From: Didymodactylos carnosus
Taxonomy: Eukaryota; Rotifera; Eurotatoria; Philodinida; Philodinidae
NCBI GenBank assembly: GCA_905250885.1
Contig: CAJNOQ010000318.1
Span: forward strand, 1-55,113
Length of the DNA stretch: 55,113 nt
Direction: 5' to 3'
Shown here: positions 22,301-33,588 of the stretch, in pieces
How the letters are laid out: each line of letters starts with the position of its first letter
How positions within the stretch are numbered: the first letter of the stretch is position 1
Notes under the pieces: model-generated
Databases searched by the model: none
What the model was told of the DNA's origin: nothing
Seen by the model: only the letters and a program-made list of their open reading frames with translations
Made by a program: the position numbers and the translations under genes

Positions 22301-25230
22301 TTTTGTAATAGACAGCATCGACATCTACGATGAATATTATAACGAAACCGTCTTCTCGTATTACTAGTTTACCATCAATCACTTTAAATTTGAAAGATAA
22401 TCTTGGTTCATGTCACGTGACATCAGCAACATCTCCCACTCATTTTTTCATTCAATTAGAAGAACAAAATAGTTTTCAGTATTTATATGAACAGATACAA
22501 GATATTTATATTGAACAAATATCATGCGATAAAGTTCAACGTTTAAAAAATATACAAAAAGATTCGGTTGGCGTTGGAAAAAATCCAAAGGATCAACGTT
22601 ATTATCGTGTGCAAGTGATCAGTTTAGATCGTGAAAAAAAGAATGTACTAGCATTATGTATTGATTTTGGTGACTATTGCTCAATTTCTGCACAATCACT
22701 CTATGAATTACTGCCAGAATATCGTCAGATTCCACCACAAACAATCAAATGTCGTTTATCGTCAGTTAAACCAATTGAAGAAGATTGGACAAGAGAATCA
22801 ATAGTAACATTTAATAAATTTTTTGGCGGTCATTCACATAAAAGTTTACGTTTTCGTGTAGCTAAAACGTGTCCATCAACAATCAAGTAAGTTGGAAAAA
22901 TTAATTTTCTGTCAAAGATGGTTTATAGTAGAACGTTCTTCTTCCTCTTAACGAAGATAGGCGATATGCCGGTCCTTATCCTGTTGTTTCGTTTGTTAAT
23001 CTCTATCGCTCTAAAGCAAATGCTTTTTTACTTGAAAAAGATCAATAGTTAAGTAGTAGTTTGTTAAGTTATGCAAAGGCTATTTATAGATGGGTATAGT
23101 AATTGATTCTTGTTTGTTTAGACTTGGAGATCAGCCATTACAAATTACACTATTCGATTTAAGCACTAGCGGTAAACCAGTTTCCATCAATGAAATACTT
23201 GTTCAAAAAAAATTGGCGTTGCCAGATGAATGTTATGAACAAGAAATACGCGCTGCTTATGAAGCTATCACTGATGTGGACGATATTAAACGACAGCGCA
23301 TTATACAATATATTGAACAGCAACGTCAGTTAAACGAAACAACATATTCTAAAGAACAAGAAGCTCATCTACTTCATACGGAAAAAGCGGAACATTTTCA
23401 TCCGCCTCTACCAATTTCTCATTTTCAACAGATACCACAACAACAATCGTTAAAATGTCCACCACTGTACTCACACCAATTGAACGAAGAACAAACGCCT
23501 ACATCGGATGGCAATACAGGAGGTAGTGGAACAAAAGGATTTTCAATACAACATCCACAATCGTCAACAAAAACGACAACATCTCATCGAATTTCTAGTG
23601 ATAGCGAACAAATGGCATCAGTAAAACATCGTGAGTCTGCTTTATGATTTCTCAATTATTTAATGAAAAAGTTCTTTTTAGAATCGACAGTTCTGTTACA
23701 GCCTTTTCTGCCTACGATCGAGCCAGAATTGAGTGTATGGTATGCTGTTGAGGTTACATATGTTAGAAGTCCGAGTGATTTTTTTATACGTTTTCCTTAT
23801 GGTACTGATTATTCACTTGGACGAGGTGCAGAACGTATGTACAATTAAAAACCAGACTATAAGAATTTTAATTATTTAATTTGTTTCACGCTTGTTTAGC
23901 GTTGCCAATACCGGATGATTTAGAAAGTGAGCAAAATGTTGAATTGAATAACTTACAGAGACATATGGCGTAAGTAGAATGACAATCTAAGCTTCTCATT
24001 TATGTTGTCTTTGTTGTACATATCTTATAGTGAAAAGTATGATTTACGAAGAAATATTGCAACACAAATTATGGTATCTAAAGATGAACTGGTGGCCATC
24101 AAATACCAATCACGATGGTATCGTGGACGTGTTATTGAATTCAAAGATTCTGTTAGTTTTGCATTGGTACGTACAATAATATCAGCCAACTTTTATCGAC
24201 ACTTTTCATGTGTTTTTTTATTAACAGGTTGATTTCGTTGATCAAGGCGATCGTCGTGAATTGGGCACCGGTTCAATGCGTCGACTCGACTCGGATTTTC
24301 AGCATTTACCATGTCAGGCATATAATTGTCGTTTGTTTGGTGTCAATGCCACAGAAGATTGGAATATACAAGATACTGATTTATTCAAAAAGAAAATACG
24401 TGATAAAATATTATTTGCACGAAAAGTGGAAGGTTAATAGCTGTTTGATTCGTGTTTTATCTCAAGTAAAAAATAGTTATGTATTTTGTTTAGAACCAAA
24501 TTTCGTACAACTCGTGGACAGAGTAGATGGTATAATTACTTCATTTGACACATTTTGGAATAAATTACATCATACTAATAGAATGCAACAACAACAAATT
24601 CCTCAACACGATCATGGACAATCACATCAACATCAACGAAAATCGTCATCACAACAATCAAAAACAGGAACTACTGTGTCTCAACAACCAACTGTACATC
24701 AATATCAACTAAATGAAGTCTCACAGCATCCGCCACTACCTCCACCACCATCACAGCAACGACAACAATCGTATAATTCAACACAAAAACCATCATTTGT
24801 TCCGATTAGTAGTGTGACAACAGCAGCTGCTGATATTGTCAACAATTATCTTCAAAATCATCCACAGTCAGACGATCAGCTTCAGCGATCTGTGGTATCT
24901 AGCCGTCCTGTGAAAAACGAACGTTTCTCAAATTTGGTTCATACAGGTTATGGTAGTAGTAACGGTAATGGTAGTAATGGATCCGGTAATAGTGGAGGAT
25001 CATCGAAGAAAACGCAATCAAAAGAACCATTAAAATTTGTGTCTGCCGGTTTTACACATGTTCAACAGGAAACAGCTCATTTGTCACCCAATGCTCAATT
25101 AGAACAAATTCAACAACGAGCACAACATCGAATTCAGCCAACTAATACAACGGTACCGAAAGAAATTCGTCATTATCAACAACAACAATACGAACAAGAG
25201 CAAAATAATGGTTCTGACACTGATCCATAA
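19386..25230 (+). CDS. multi-Tudor-domain protein (TDRD-like, germline/piRNA type)
   Basis: Exons: 19386-19545, 19610-19764, 20037-20121, 20179-20210, 20266-20854, 20881-21060, 21115-21259, 21318-21442, 21494-21618, 21679-21794, 21864-21903, 21973-22102, 22160-22257, 22312-22886, 23122-23630, 23682-23834, 23900-23969, 24031-24166, 24228-24432, 24467-25230; total 1463 residues. Three extended Tudor modules are visible. The first, at ~400-570, has RWYRARVKRY, AFYLDYGNYEDV and RPLDPVFATLPAQAI. The second, at ~675-870, has YYRVQVISL and ALCIDFGDY. The third, at ~1025-1210, has VEVTYVRSPSDFFIRF, RWYRGRVIEF and VDFVDQGD. Such proteins bind dimethyl-arginine tails of Piwi proteins in perinuclear granules; that role is inferred from the family. 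The N-terminal ~85 residues look like a small ubiquitin/PB1-like fold (weak). Linkers and the last ~250 residues are Gln/Ser/Pro-rich. The exon after 24228 needs a 34-bp intron or a one-base correction to stay open. Confidence 0.88.
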
Positions 25231-26607
25231 ACTCATGGCAAAACGTGATCTTTTGTTTCGTTTTCACATTTTCTTGATCTTCTCTTTTGTTCTGTACATA
25301 CACATCGTTCTTCCAAATGTTTTTCTTTAGTATAGGCATTTAAATTAAAAAGAAGTATTGATTACTTTTGTCTGATTCTATAGGATAGTTTTCATACAGT
25401 ATGTTTGTGTTCTATATTTTTTGTCTCTAAGAATGTTCGATTTTCAAGACTTCTTAGATAATGTACAGATAATTTATATATATTAACAAGTGTTGGTGAT
25501 ATTTTTTCTCTTATATGAACAAGTCTCTTCGGAGCATGTGAAATTCTTTCTTTTTTTTTCTTTCATTGTCCATATTTATTAAAATATCAAACAATTTACT
25601 CTCATCGTTTTCTTCATAATCTAGTCGTACAATAAAGAAACCAAAGCATATTGTTTTTCCTCTTTTCTATTGTTATTGTCTCTTTTGTTATTTAGTAGTT
25701 TTTATTTTCTTTAGTTATGAATAACAAATGTGATAAAACGCACTATTTTCAATTTTGTTTGATGTATGGTTATCATGACTGTTATATTATTTTGATTTTT
25801 TTCAGTCTTTTTCTCTTTTTTTTGTCTTGTTACGTTGTTCCATACTTCTAGCCATCCATATTCCAGTTTTAACAACGAATAAACTATTTTGAAAAAAACG
25901 CGAAAAATAGAATTATAAACGTCGGATGCATTGCACGTGTGCAAATAATGAAGTGAAAGAAATTTTCTATCATAATTTCTTTCTCTGATTATCTAATTGC
26001 AAGAAAATGGGATGTTAAAGTATGCTAATAGAGGTTGCTGTTATCAAAAGAAAGACTAAAAATTTTCATGCATCAATTCTTTTAATAAAAAAGTTTAAAA
26101 TTTGGAAACAATATGGATATCGTTAGGTTTTGGATTTTACAACAGAACTCTTCTTTAAGTCAACAAACTAGATAGTAGTCGAAGTAATTCGATCGGTTTT
26201 TTGAAGTATCCGTTTCATCTTTGAAAGATTTTAATGAATGCAATAATTTATCTTATTAAAATACTATTAGAAGTCTTATGATGATAGTTTCACTTTTAAT
26301 TTTTTTGTGAGACGAATCATCTAAAATAAATAAATTGTCTTTTTTTCGGCTGATTTTTATGTTAAGAGATGATAATGAAGTGCATTTTATCAATCAATCG
26401 TTATGAGAAATTAAAAAATTTTAAATTGATATTTTGTCAAATATTCCGAATGAATCAAGCATTGTTGTATCTTCTTACTATACAGAAAAAAATAAATGCT
26501 TATTGTTTTTTAGATAAAAGCTATAAAATTTATGTACAGAATAGAAAATAACTTCTTTCTAGTATGAGCTGCGTGAATGTGCATTTTATTACTTCAGACA
26601 GCTACGT
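25231..26607. other. intergenic between Tudor gene and VPS50
   Basis: T-rich sequence with a polyadenylation-like AATAAA at 25631 that could serve the Tudor transcript. No supported gene. The right end should contain the VPS50 promoter. Confidence 0.5.
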
Positions 26608-29600
26608 ATGTCATCGAATCAGAACTGGAGTATACAGGTGAGTTGAAATGAGTTGTGTCTTACAATTCAAGATAAAAAAAGAGAACCGTTTCTACAGTGA
26701 TTAATTTAACTATCACGACAGATCTTAGATATATCTTACACTATTGAATCATTTACGAGAAATTTAGTTTATCTTGAATATATATATATATATACACGAT
26801 TAAAAGATCATTCATGGCTAAAGTAAGCTGTTTAAAAATACTTCATATTTTATGTAGAATTTGTACTACGAGTAAAATAGTATTTCGATACTGTCAGAAT
26901 TGCTTCAGGTTAACCGAAGTGTCCATCTTCCTTGTTCTCAAACACTTCTATAGACAGAGAGTTCGTCCCTCATTCAAGCAAACGAGAAGATGATATACGA
27001 AAGAATTTTTTCGTCAACAGAAGTCATTCCAGGGCCATAGCCAGGGGAGATTGAGAAGATTGGTCCCCCCTTAGACTTTTGAAAAAATGATTTTTTTCCA
27101 CTGAATCTCGTCAGAAAAAGTTGCTAGTTGATAAGACTTCACACTATCTCTAAAGGCAAAAAAAATCGATCCTCCAACTTCGCAAAAATCCTGACTACGG
27201 GCCTGAGCCATTCACTCACAACTATATTGTTCAATCCTTTTTCTTATTTGAATGAAATTAGCGCAGAGTTGTTATCGTTCTCTTCATTATTTTTTAGGAG
27301 CCATATCGTTCAGGTCTTAATAAAGCTGAACAAGAAATACTAAATTCAATTGAACCAAATTATTTTAACGCTGAAAATTTTGATTCAAATTTATTTGAAT
27401 TACAAGTAATATACAAATAATTATTGAGAATTTAGTTTTTTCTAACAATTATGTTTCTCTAATAATTTAGAAGTTATCAACATTGAAAGAAAAATTTGAA
27501 ACAGCTGATGTCTTATCAGTAAAAGATCGTTTGAACGTACAATTACACATAGTAATATTGATAAAATCTAATAGATAAAAGAAAAATATATCTCAATCCT
27601 TTTTTTTTATTTTTAGGTTTCAAAACGAGTATCAAAACTTGTGTTAGAAAATAGTTCATCCTATGCTGCCGAACTTCAGAGAGTAACAGATTTGACATCT
27701 TCACTTCAACAATCAGTGTTGATTTGTGCAGCAGCACGACGGTATGTATATTTATAATATGAAAAATTATTTAATTAAGAAAGTGTGTGTGTGTGTGTGT
27801 GTGTTATTTCAGAAATTTGAAACAGGCACAATATCAAATGACCATACGTAACTTGGGTTTAATTAAAAATGAGATGAAGAAACAACAATGGACTAATCTT
27901 TTAAGTAATATGAAAAATTTAAAAAAACTGGTATGTTTATTTTGAGAACTTTACCATATCTTTTTATACATTATTTATTTGTTTTTTTTTCATTCAGCAT
28001 GGTACAGATAAAAGATTGAAAGAAATGATCAAGGTATGATTGTAGTTTTCATGGAACGGTAAAGGTGCTTGTATCAATTAAAGTTTTATTTTTATTAGCA
28101 AGAAGATTTTGCTGGAGCTATTGAACTTTGTTCAGAGTGTCAACGAGCTGCGGATGAATACAAACAGTATGAGTGTATACGGTAATGAATCATTTACTCT
28201 TTGACAATTGTTCTCTCTAAATTATCATTTTATTTTTTTGCTATAGTGATCTTTGTTCAAAATTCCAGGATGCCTTACTCGGTAATATTAGATAACATCA
28301 TTCCTTTGTCCTGTTATGTTAAATCGTTTTCTTAAAATAATAGGTATTGAAGAATCAATTGATGTTACGATGGCTAGAGTATGCTATCATTTCAATGAAG
28401 AAACATATCAACGCTTATTAGTTGCTTATAGACTATTAGAAAAATCTTCAACATTTATGGATCAGTTACAAATGGTAAATAAATAAAATATTATGTTTTT
28501 TTCTTTCAATTTTAATAACGTTCTCCTTTATTTTTCTATTCAAGCATTTTATTAATATTATACAAACACGTACAATTGAAATCGTATTAAAAACTGTAGA
28601 AACCGGAACAAAAATAAATGAAACAGCTTTATTATCATCATCGACTACGCCATTATTAAATAAATCTTATGTTGAACTGTGTAAAGTATGAGAATTTTTG
28701 ATATATTCTTGTTCTAACTAAAAATTGTTCAAATAAAATTTATGATCTAACAAATTAATGTGATGATAATATCAAATTATTGAAATGTATAGAGTTTACG
28801 TAATTTATTTATTTTAGCTAATCAATGATGATACGTATTTATTATGCTTGAATGAATTGAATATGTGTATGTGGCAAGTAATCAAGTCGTATCGATTACT
28901 TTACTTATGGCATGAAGATAATCCTCAAACACAATGTAAATAAAATTCAAAAGATATATCATAAATATGTCTTATATTTCGTCTTATATTCAGCTATTAA
29001 TGAAAGTCTTGAGCCAAGTCAAGTATATATTATGCAAAAACTTGAAAATGGTTCTGTTCGTCTGTGGAATGAAATACAACAAAAAATAAAAATCTTTTTA
29101 ATTGAAGCTGATATAACAAATTTTAAATTTGAACAATTCATACATATATTGAAAGTCATAAACAGGTATTTGAAATGAAAAATAAGAAAATAAAACACAT
29201 AAAAAAAAATATATCTTTTCCATTTATTTTGATTTAATCATATTGTTATTTCAAGATTAATGGAAATTGGTGAACAATTTTGTCGTAGTGATTCTACAAT
29301 ATTGACAGATGCATTAAGAAGACAAAGTGTCAATTATTTTCGTTCATATCATAGTACACGTTTAGATGAATTAAAATTATTTTTAGAAAATGAATCATGG
29401 GAATGGTGTCCAGTAAAAACTACATTTCACATTACTCAATTACATGTTAGTAGAATAAATGATAATGATTTTATACTGTATATTACTTGTTCTTATTTTT
29501 ATTTTGTTTATATTCTATAGGAATTTCGTTTTTTACTTGAATCATCATCGATTACATCCGATTTGGGTACATCAACATCATTCAATCAAAAACAAGAAAT

Positions 29601-31601
29601 TAATTTATTTGAATATTATTTACAAAATGATAAACAAAATCCATTTGATATCGAACACAAACGTCAATCAAATCGAGGTGACTATATTGATACAGATTCA
29701 ATAGAAGATGTACTCGACAATGAAAGTCAATCGGTAAGTTTTTGTTGTATTTTATTATAATTTAAAGTTGAAATTATCTATTATATATTATTTAGTATCG
29801 AAAAAATTATACAGAGTCGAGTCCCGAAGATTCCTATGATGAAGACGAAGAAGAAAATGAGAAACGAATAAATCGATATCATGAATCGTAAGTATTTTTA
29901 TTTCATATTTGAAAAATAGTCTTGTTTATATGTATCTTCTTAATTTTTTTTAGTCCAACACAAGACAATTATCGTGGTTCCAGATTAAAATATCATGATA
30001 AGACTGGCCCAGCGATCGTTACCAATACGACATTAAATGTCACAAGATTATTTGGTATGTGCTCTTTTTTTGATTCTACACTCAAAATTTATTAATGAAT
30101 ACTTTGATTTATTAGGACGTTATATGCAAATGATTAACGTTTTAAAACCGATTGCATTCGATGTTATTATTTGTATGACTCAATTGTTTGATTATTATTT
30201 ATATACTGTCTATAGTTTGTTTGCATGCGACATGGTAATAATAGTTTAAACTATTTTCTTTATTTATACCGAAGAATATAATTGTTTTCTTTTGTTCTTT
30301 TAGAATGAAATACCATTAGATGCCTTGGGTAGTAAATTACGTTTCACCATCAAACGAATAAGTGACAATCTTATTCTAAAAGTAGTCATCCTTTAATAGT
30401 TCAATTTTTATTTTGAATATTTTAAATGTTTTTATCTGTTTTTTTTTAGAATGATCAACCGTCTTCGGAAACAAAAGTAAGAGAAACAAGAAAATGTTAA
30501 AAGTTGTACTCTAATGTTAAATTTTTATTTAAGGATAGAATCGCTCGAGCAAGTTTATCAATCCTTGTTGACATAAATAGTTCAAATAGTCTACTATATG
30601 GTCTTCCTCAACGTGTTGTTGCTGCTGAATCACTTGTGTTTCTAGCAGAACAATTTGATTTTTTATTACCCTATTTAAATCAATTGATACCTGATGATAA
30701 ACGTTCATTTTTAACTCAATTCTATTCTCAAACTATTCAAGTTACACATGAATTACGTATTCCAATTTATCATAATGTTTCAGCGAATGTTATTGATTAT
30801 ATGTCCATAGCGTTAATGATATCTAAAGTGAACTGGGATATTCATGATATAATGACACAACACAATGTTTATGTTGATGTATTAGTTAAAGAATTGCAAA
30901 TATTTCGAACAAAATTCGATGATATTAATGAACAATTATTACCCATACCAAAAGCAGTTTATATCACTGTTTGGGATCAAATATTAGATAAATGTTTCTA
31001 TACATTAGTGGAAGGGTACGTTGTCTTGTACATTCATTTGAGTTAGTTAATTGAAATGAAGAAAAGTGGAAAATGTTAATGTGCCTTATTGAAGTTTATG
31101 AATAACAGGACGTTGCTGATTATTGTCTGGACTCTTTCAAACATATATCTTTATGTTTTAGATATGCCAATGCAAAACGTTGTTCAAATGAGGGACGTGC
31201 GCTGATGCAACTGGATTTTCAACAATTATTAAGAAAATTAGAAAAAATTATTATTGATATGAAGTAAGTCTTCTTAAAAAATATTCTATAGGTGTTTATT
31301 GTGATTTTGTTGCCTAGACCTTTACCTCACAAAGAATTTGTTGAAAACTATATAAAAGCCTACTATTTACCGGAACAGTCAATTGAACAGTGGATTCGTG
31401 ATAATACGGTAATAAATTTAATCATTTTTTTCGTTTCCTTTCATTGCAAATAAGATAAATTTTGTTATTTAGGTTTATACAACAAGGCAACGTAATGCCC
31501 TTATTTCAATGATGACACATTTAAGTAAACGAACTCGAATGCGTTTAGGCCAATTTCTTGATGATCATGAACGCTCTCGTACGCCAGTGTCAAATTTCTA
31601 A
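26608..31601 (+). CDS. VPS50: VPS50 / syndetin, EARP tethering complex subunit
   Basis: Twenty-three exons join to 933 residues in frame (animal VPS50 ~960). Borders include 26608-26637, 27298-27405, 27471-27551, 27617-27741, 27813-27930, 28994-29165, 29256-29445, 29521-29733, 30534-31015 and 31473-31601. VPS50 replaces VPS54 in the VPS51/52/53 complex and tethers vesicles returning from endosomes to the surface. Matching blocks are [17 protein letters not shown] near the start, [40 protein letters not shown] followed by [87 protein letters not shown] and [15 protein letters not shown] near the end. An acidic linker ([13 protein letters not shown]) precedes the conserved C-terminal half, as in animals. 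The ATG at 26608 was chosen because its 30-bp exon splices in phase; the first exon is the least certain part. Intron 1 holds a hAT miniature element. Confidence 0.95.
27030..27205. mobile_element. hAT-type MITE in VPS50 intron 1
   Basis: The 176-bp element begins CAGGGCCATAGCCAGG and ends in the complement of CAGGCCCGTAGTCAGG. It is flanked by AGTCATTC (27022-27029) and AGCCATTC (27206-27213), an 8-bp target duplication with one mismatch. Terminal CAG plus 8-bp duplication is the mark of hAT elements. No coding capacity. Confidence 0.8.
27783..27804. repeat. GT microsatellite in a VPS50 intron
   Basis: Uninterrupted (GT)n tract ending a few bases before the branch/acceptor region of the exon that starts at 27813. 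Confidence 0.85.
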
Positions 31602-32809
31602 TACGGCTCCTTCGGACCATTTATTGTCCATTCATCTGTTTATCACCGCATCACTCAACTAATCCTCCGTCACTATCACTGATTCGTTGTATTGATGATT
31701 ATATTCGTTATCGGCGTTTATTAATCGATTTTCCACGCACTATAACTGATTTTAGACACTATAATCAACGTTACAAATCTTACAGTAACACATTTAATTA
31801 TCATCGTCTTCAAAATTCATGTATCGTGCAATGGAAAAGAACTGACCTTTGTGTCAATGTTATCTGATTGTTCATTCTTATTTTCTTTTCTTTTCTTTTT
31901 GTTAACTCAGAATGTGCAATTTTTTAAGTTTTCGCTTTCCTTTATCTATTTCATTCCGTTTGTTGTGATAGATTTGCATTTTTTTTATTTTATGTCAAAT
32001 TTGTAGTTTAAAGACTTCAGCTGATGTGTCTTTCGTCTTGCAGCTAGTCAAATGAATGATTATGTGAAACGGAATTTTTAGTTTTTTGTTTGTTTGTTCT
32101 TCATTTTGTTGTTTTTCAATATGAATGAACGTTGGAGCCGTACATAAAAGAAAGGTTGAATTGAGCAGATTATATACACTAAAGAAAATCGAAGGAAAAT
32201 AGTGAACTATAGATTCTTGAGTTCCAACTGTAGACATTAAAAGAAGAACAGTGAAAAATTTTTTTATTAATGTTCCTTGGATTGATAATATTTTTCTAAC
32301 CGAAAAGAATGTAAATTTACGGCTTTCAATTAAAATGAGGAGAAAAGTGAAGACGTATGTGTGACTAAGATTCGTTTCATTATCGGTAGCATGAACGATA
32401 TGAATTTTAAGATAAAAAAAACATAATTGATTCTACTTCATATTACTATTTGGTCTTAATTAATTAGATCTTGATATTTTCTGACTGAATGAAGTTTAAT
32501 TTCAAAGGGGATAGTTACAATCGTACGGTTTAAAATTATTGTAATACATGTACTGTAGTCCGATTATTATTTTTTTGTATATGTCTAGCTTTTTTTTGTA
32601 TATTTTCTTTTTAAATATACAGTGATAGTTTTATGTAAGTTTTAATGGGAAAAAATAGTTGATAGACAATGTGCGTTGTTCTAAGATATTTTATTAAACT
32701 TTCACACACATGCAAGAATTTTAATTTAAATAAAAATGAATAACAATAGATCATTAAAATTTGTACAAATACTTGAACAAGATACTGTCTTGTTATAACT
32801 GTTATAGAG
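31602..32809. other. spacer between VPS50 and Mpv17-like gene
   Basis: Contains the VPS50 3' untranslated region and the promoter of the next gene, with no supported coding sequence. Both neighbours are read rightward. Confidence 0.5.
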
Positions 32810-33588
32810 ATGGCTAGTGCACTAAAAGCTTACAATCGATTTTTACATAAGTATCCAACATTAGCTATGTCCCTAACTACTGGTAAGACATTTACTGTCT
32901 AATTTAATTTGTACATTTAATATGAGATACATCTGTTTCAGGCACTACAATGGGACTTGGAAATATAATTTCTCAAAAAGTTATTGAGAAAAAAGAAAAT
33001 ATAGACTGGGGAAGAATTACACGATTCGCTGCATATGGTTATATATTTTCAGTAAGTTATTTTGAAAAAATTTTCTATGAAGGGCATATGGTTTGAATAA
33101 AAGTATTGATTTTAGGGTCCATTTTTACGTTTTTGGTATTTTGGTTTAGATAAATATTTTGCTGCCGCAAAATTGAAACCAGTTAAGATGATGATTGTTG
33201 ATCAGGTAACATTACTTTTTCCAATAATGTAACAAATGAATATATTCGTATGAACTTAAAATAATTGTAACTTTTTTAGATGATTGGTGCTCCGCTACTG
33301 AACGGTGCATTGGTCGCTTATTTACCATGGTCCAATGGAAAATCATGGCAAGAAACTAAAGCTACTGTTCGAAAAGTATGGATTCTTTTATATTTTATGT
33401 ATACATCTTGTTTATACCATTTGTTTACGTAGGATTTACCAAGTATATTGAAAGCAAATTATGCTGTGTGGCCAGCTATTCAGTTAACGAATTTTTATTT
33501 CATTCCCGTTCAACATAGAGTGTTATTTGTCAATCTTGTATCACTATTTTGGTCGACCTTCTTGGGTTTTAAAACACAACCGAAATAA
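32810..33588 (+). CDS. Mpv17/PMP22-family membrane protein
   Basis: Five exons, 32810-32882, 32942-33051, 33116-33205, 33280-33375 and 33433-33588, join to 174 residues, the usual family length (~175-200). Family members are four-helix proteins of the mitochondrial inner membrane or the peroxisome that act as small-solute channels or stabilise mitochondrial DNA. Visible hallmarks are the start ASALKAYNRFLHKYPTLAMS, TTGTTMGLGNIISQ, AAYGYIFSGPFLRFWYFGLD, MMIVDQMIGAPL and the C-terminal signature VWPAIQLTNFYFIPVQHR followed by LFWSTFLGF. The order matches Mpv17, Mpv17L and PXMP2. Which paralogue it is cannot be told by eye. All introns are about 55-75 bp. Confidence 0.92.

Noticed and set aside
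24208..24440. Upstream part of a long open frame leading into the Tudor C-terminus
   Set aside because: In this stretch the frame lacks domain character, whereas another frame gives a clear Tudor motif. It is a shadow up to about 24440.
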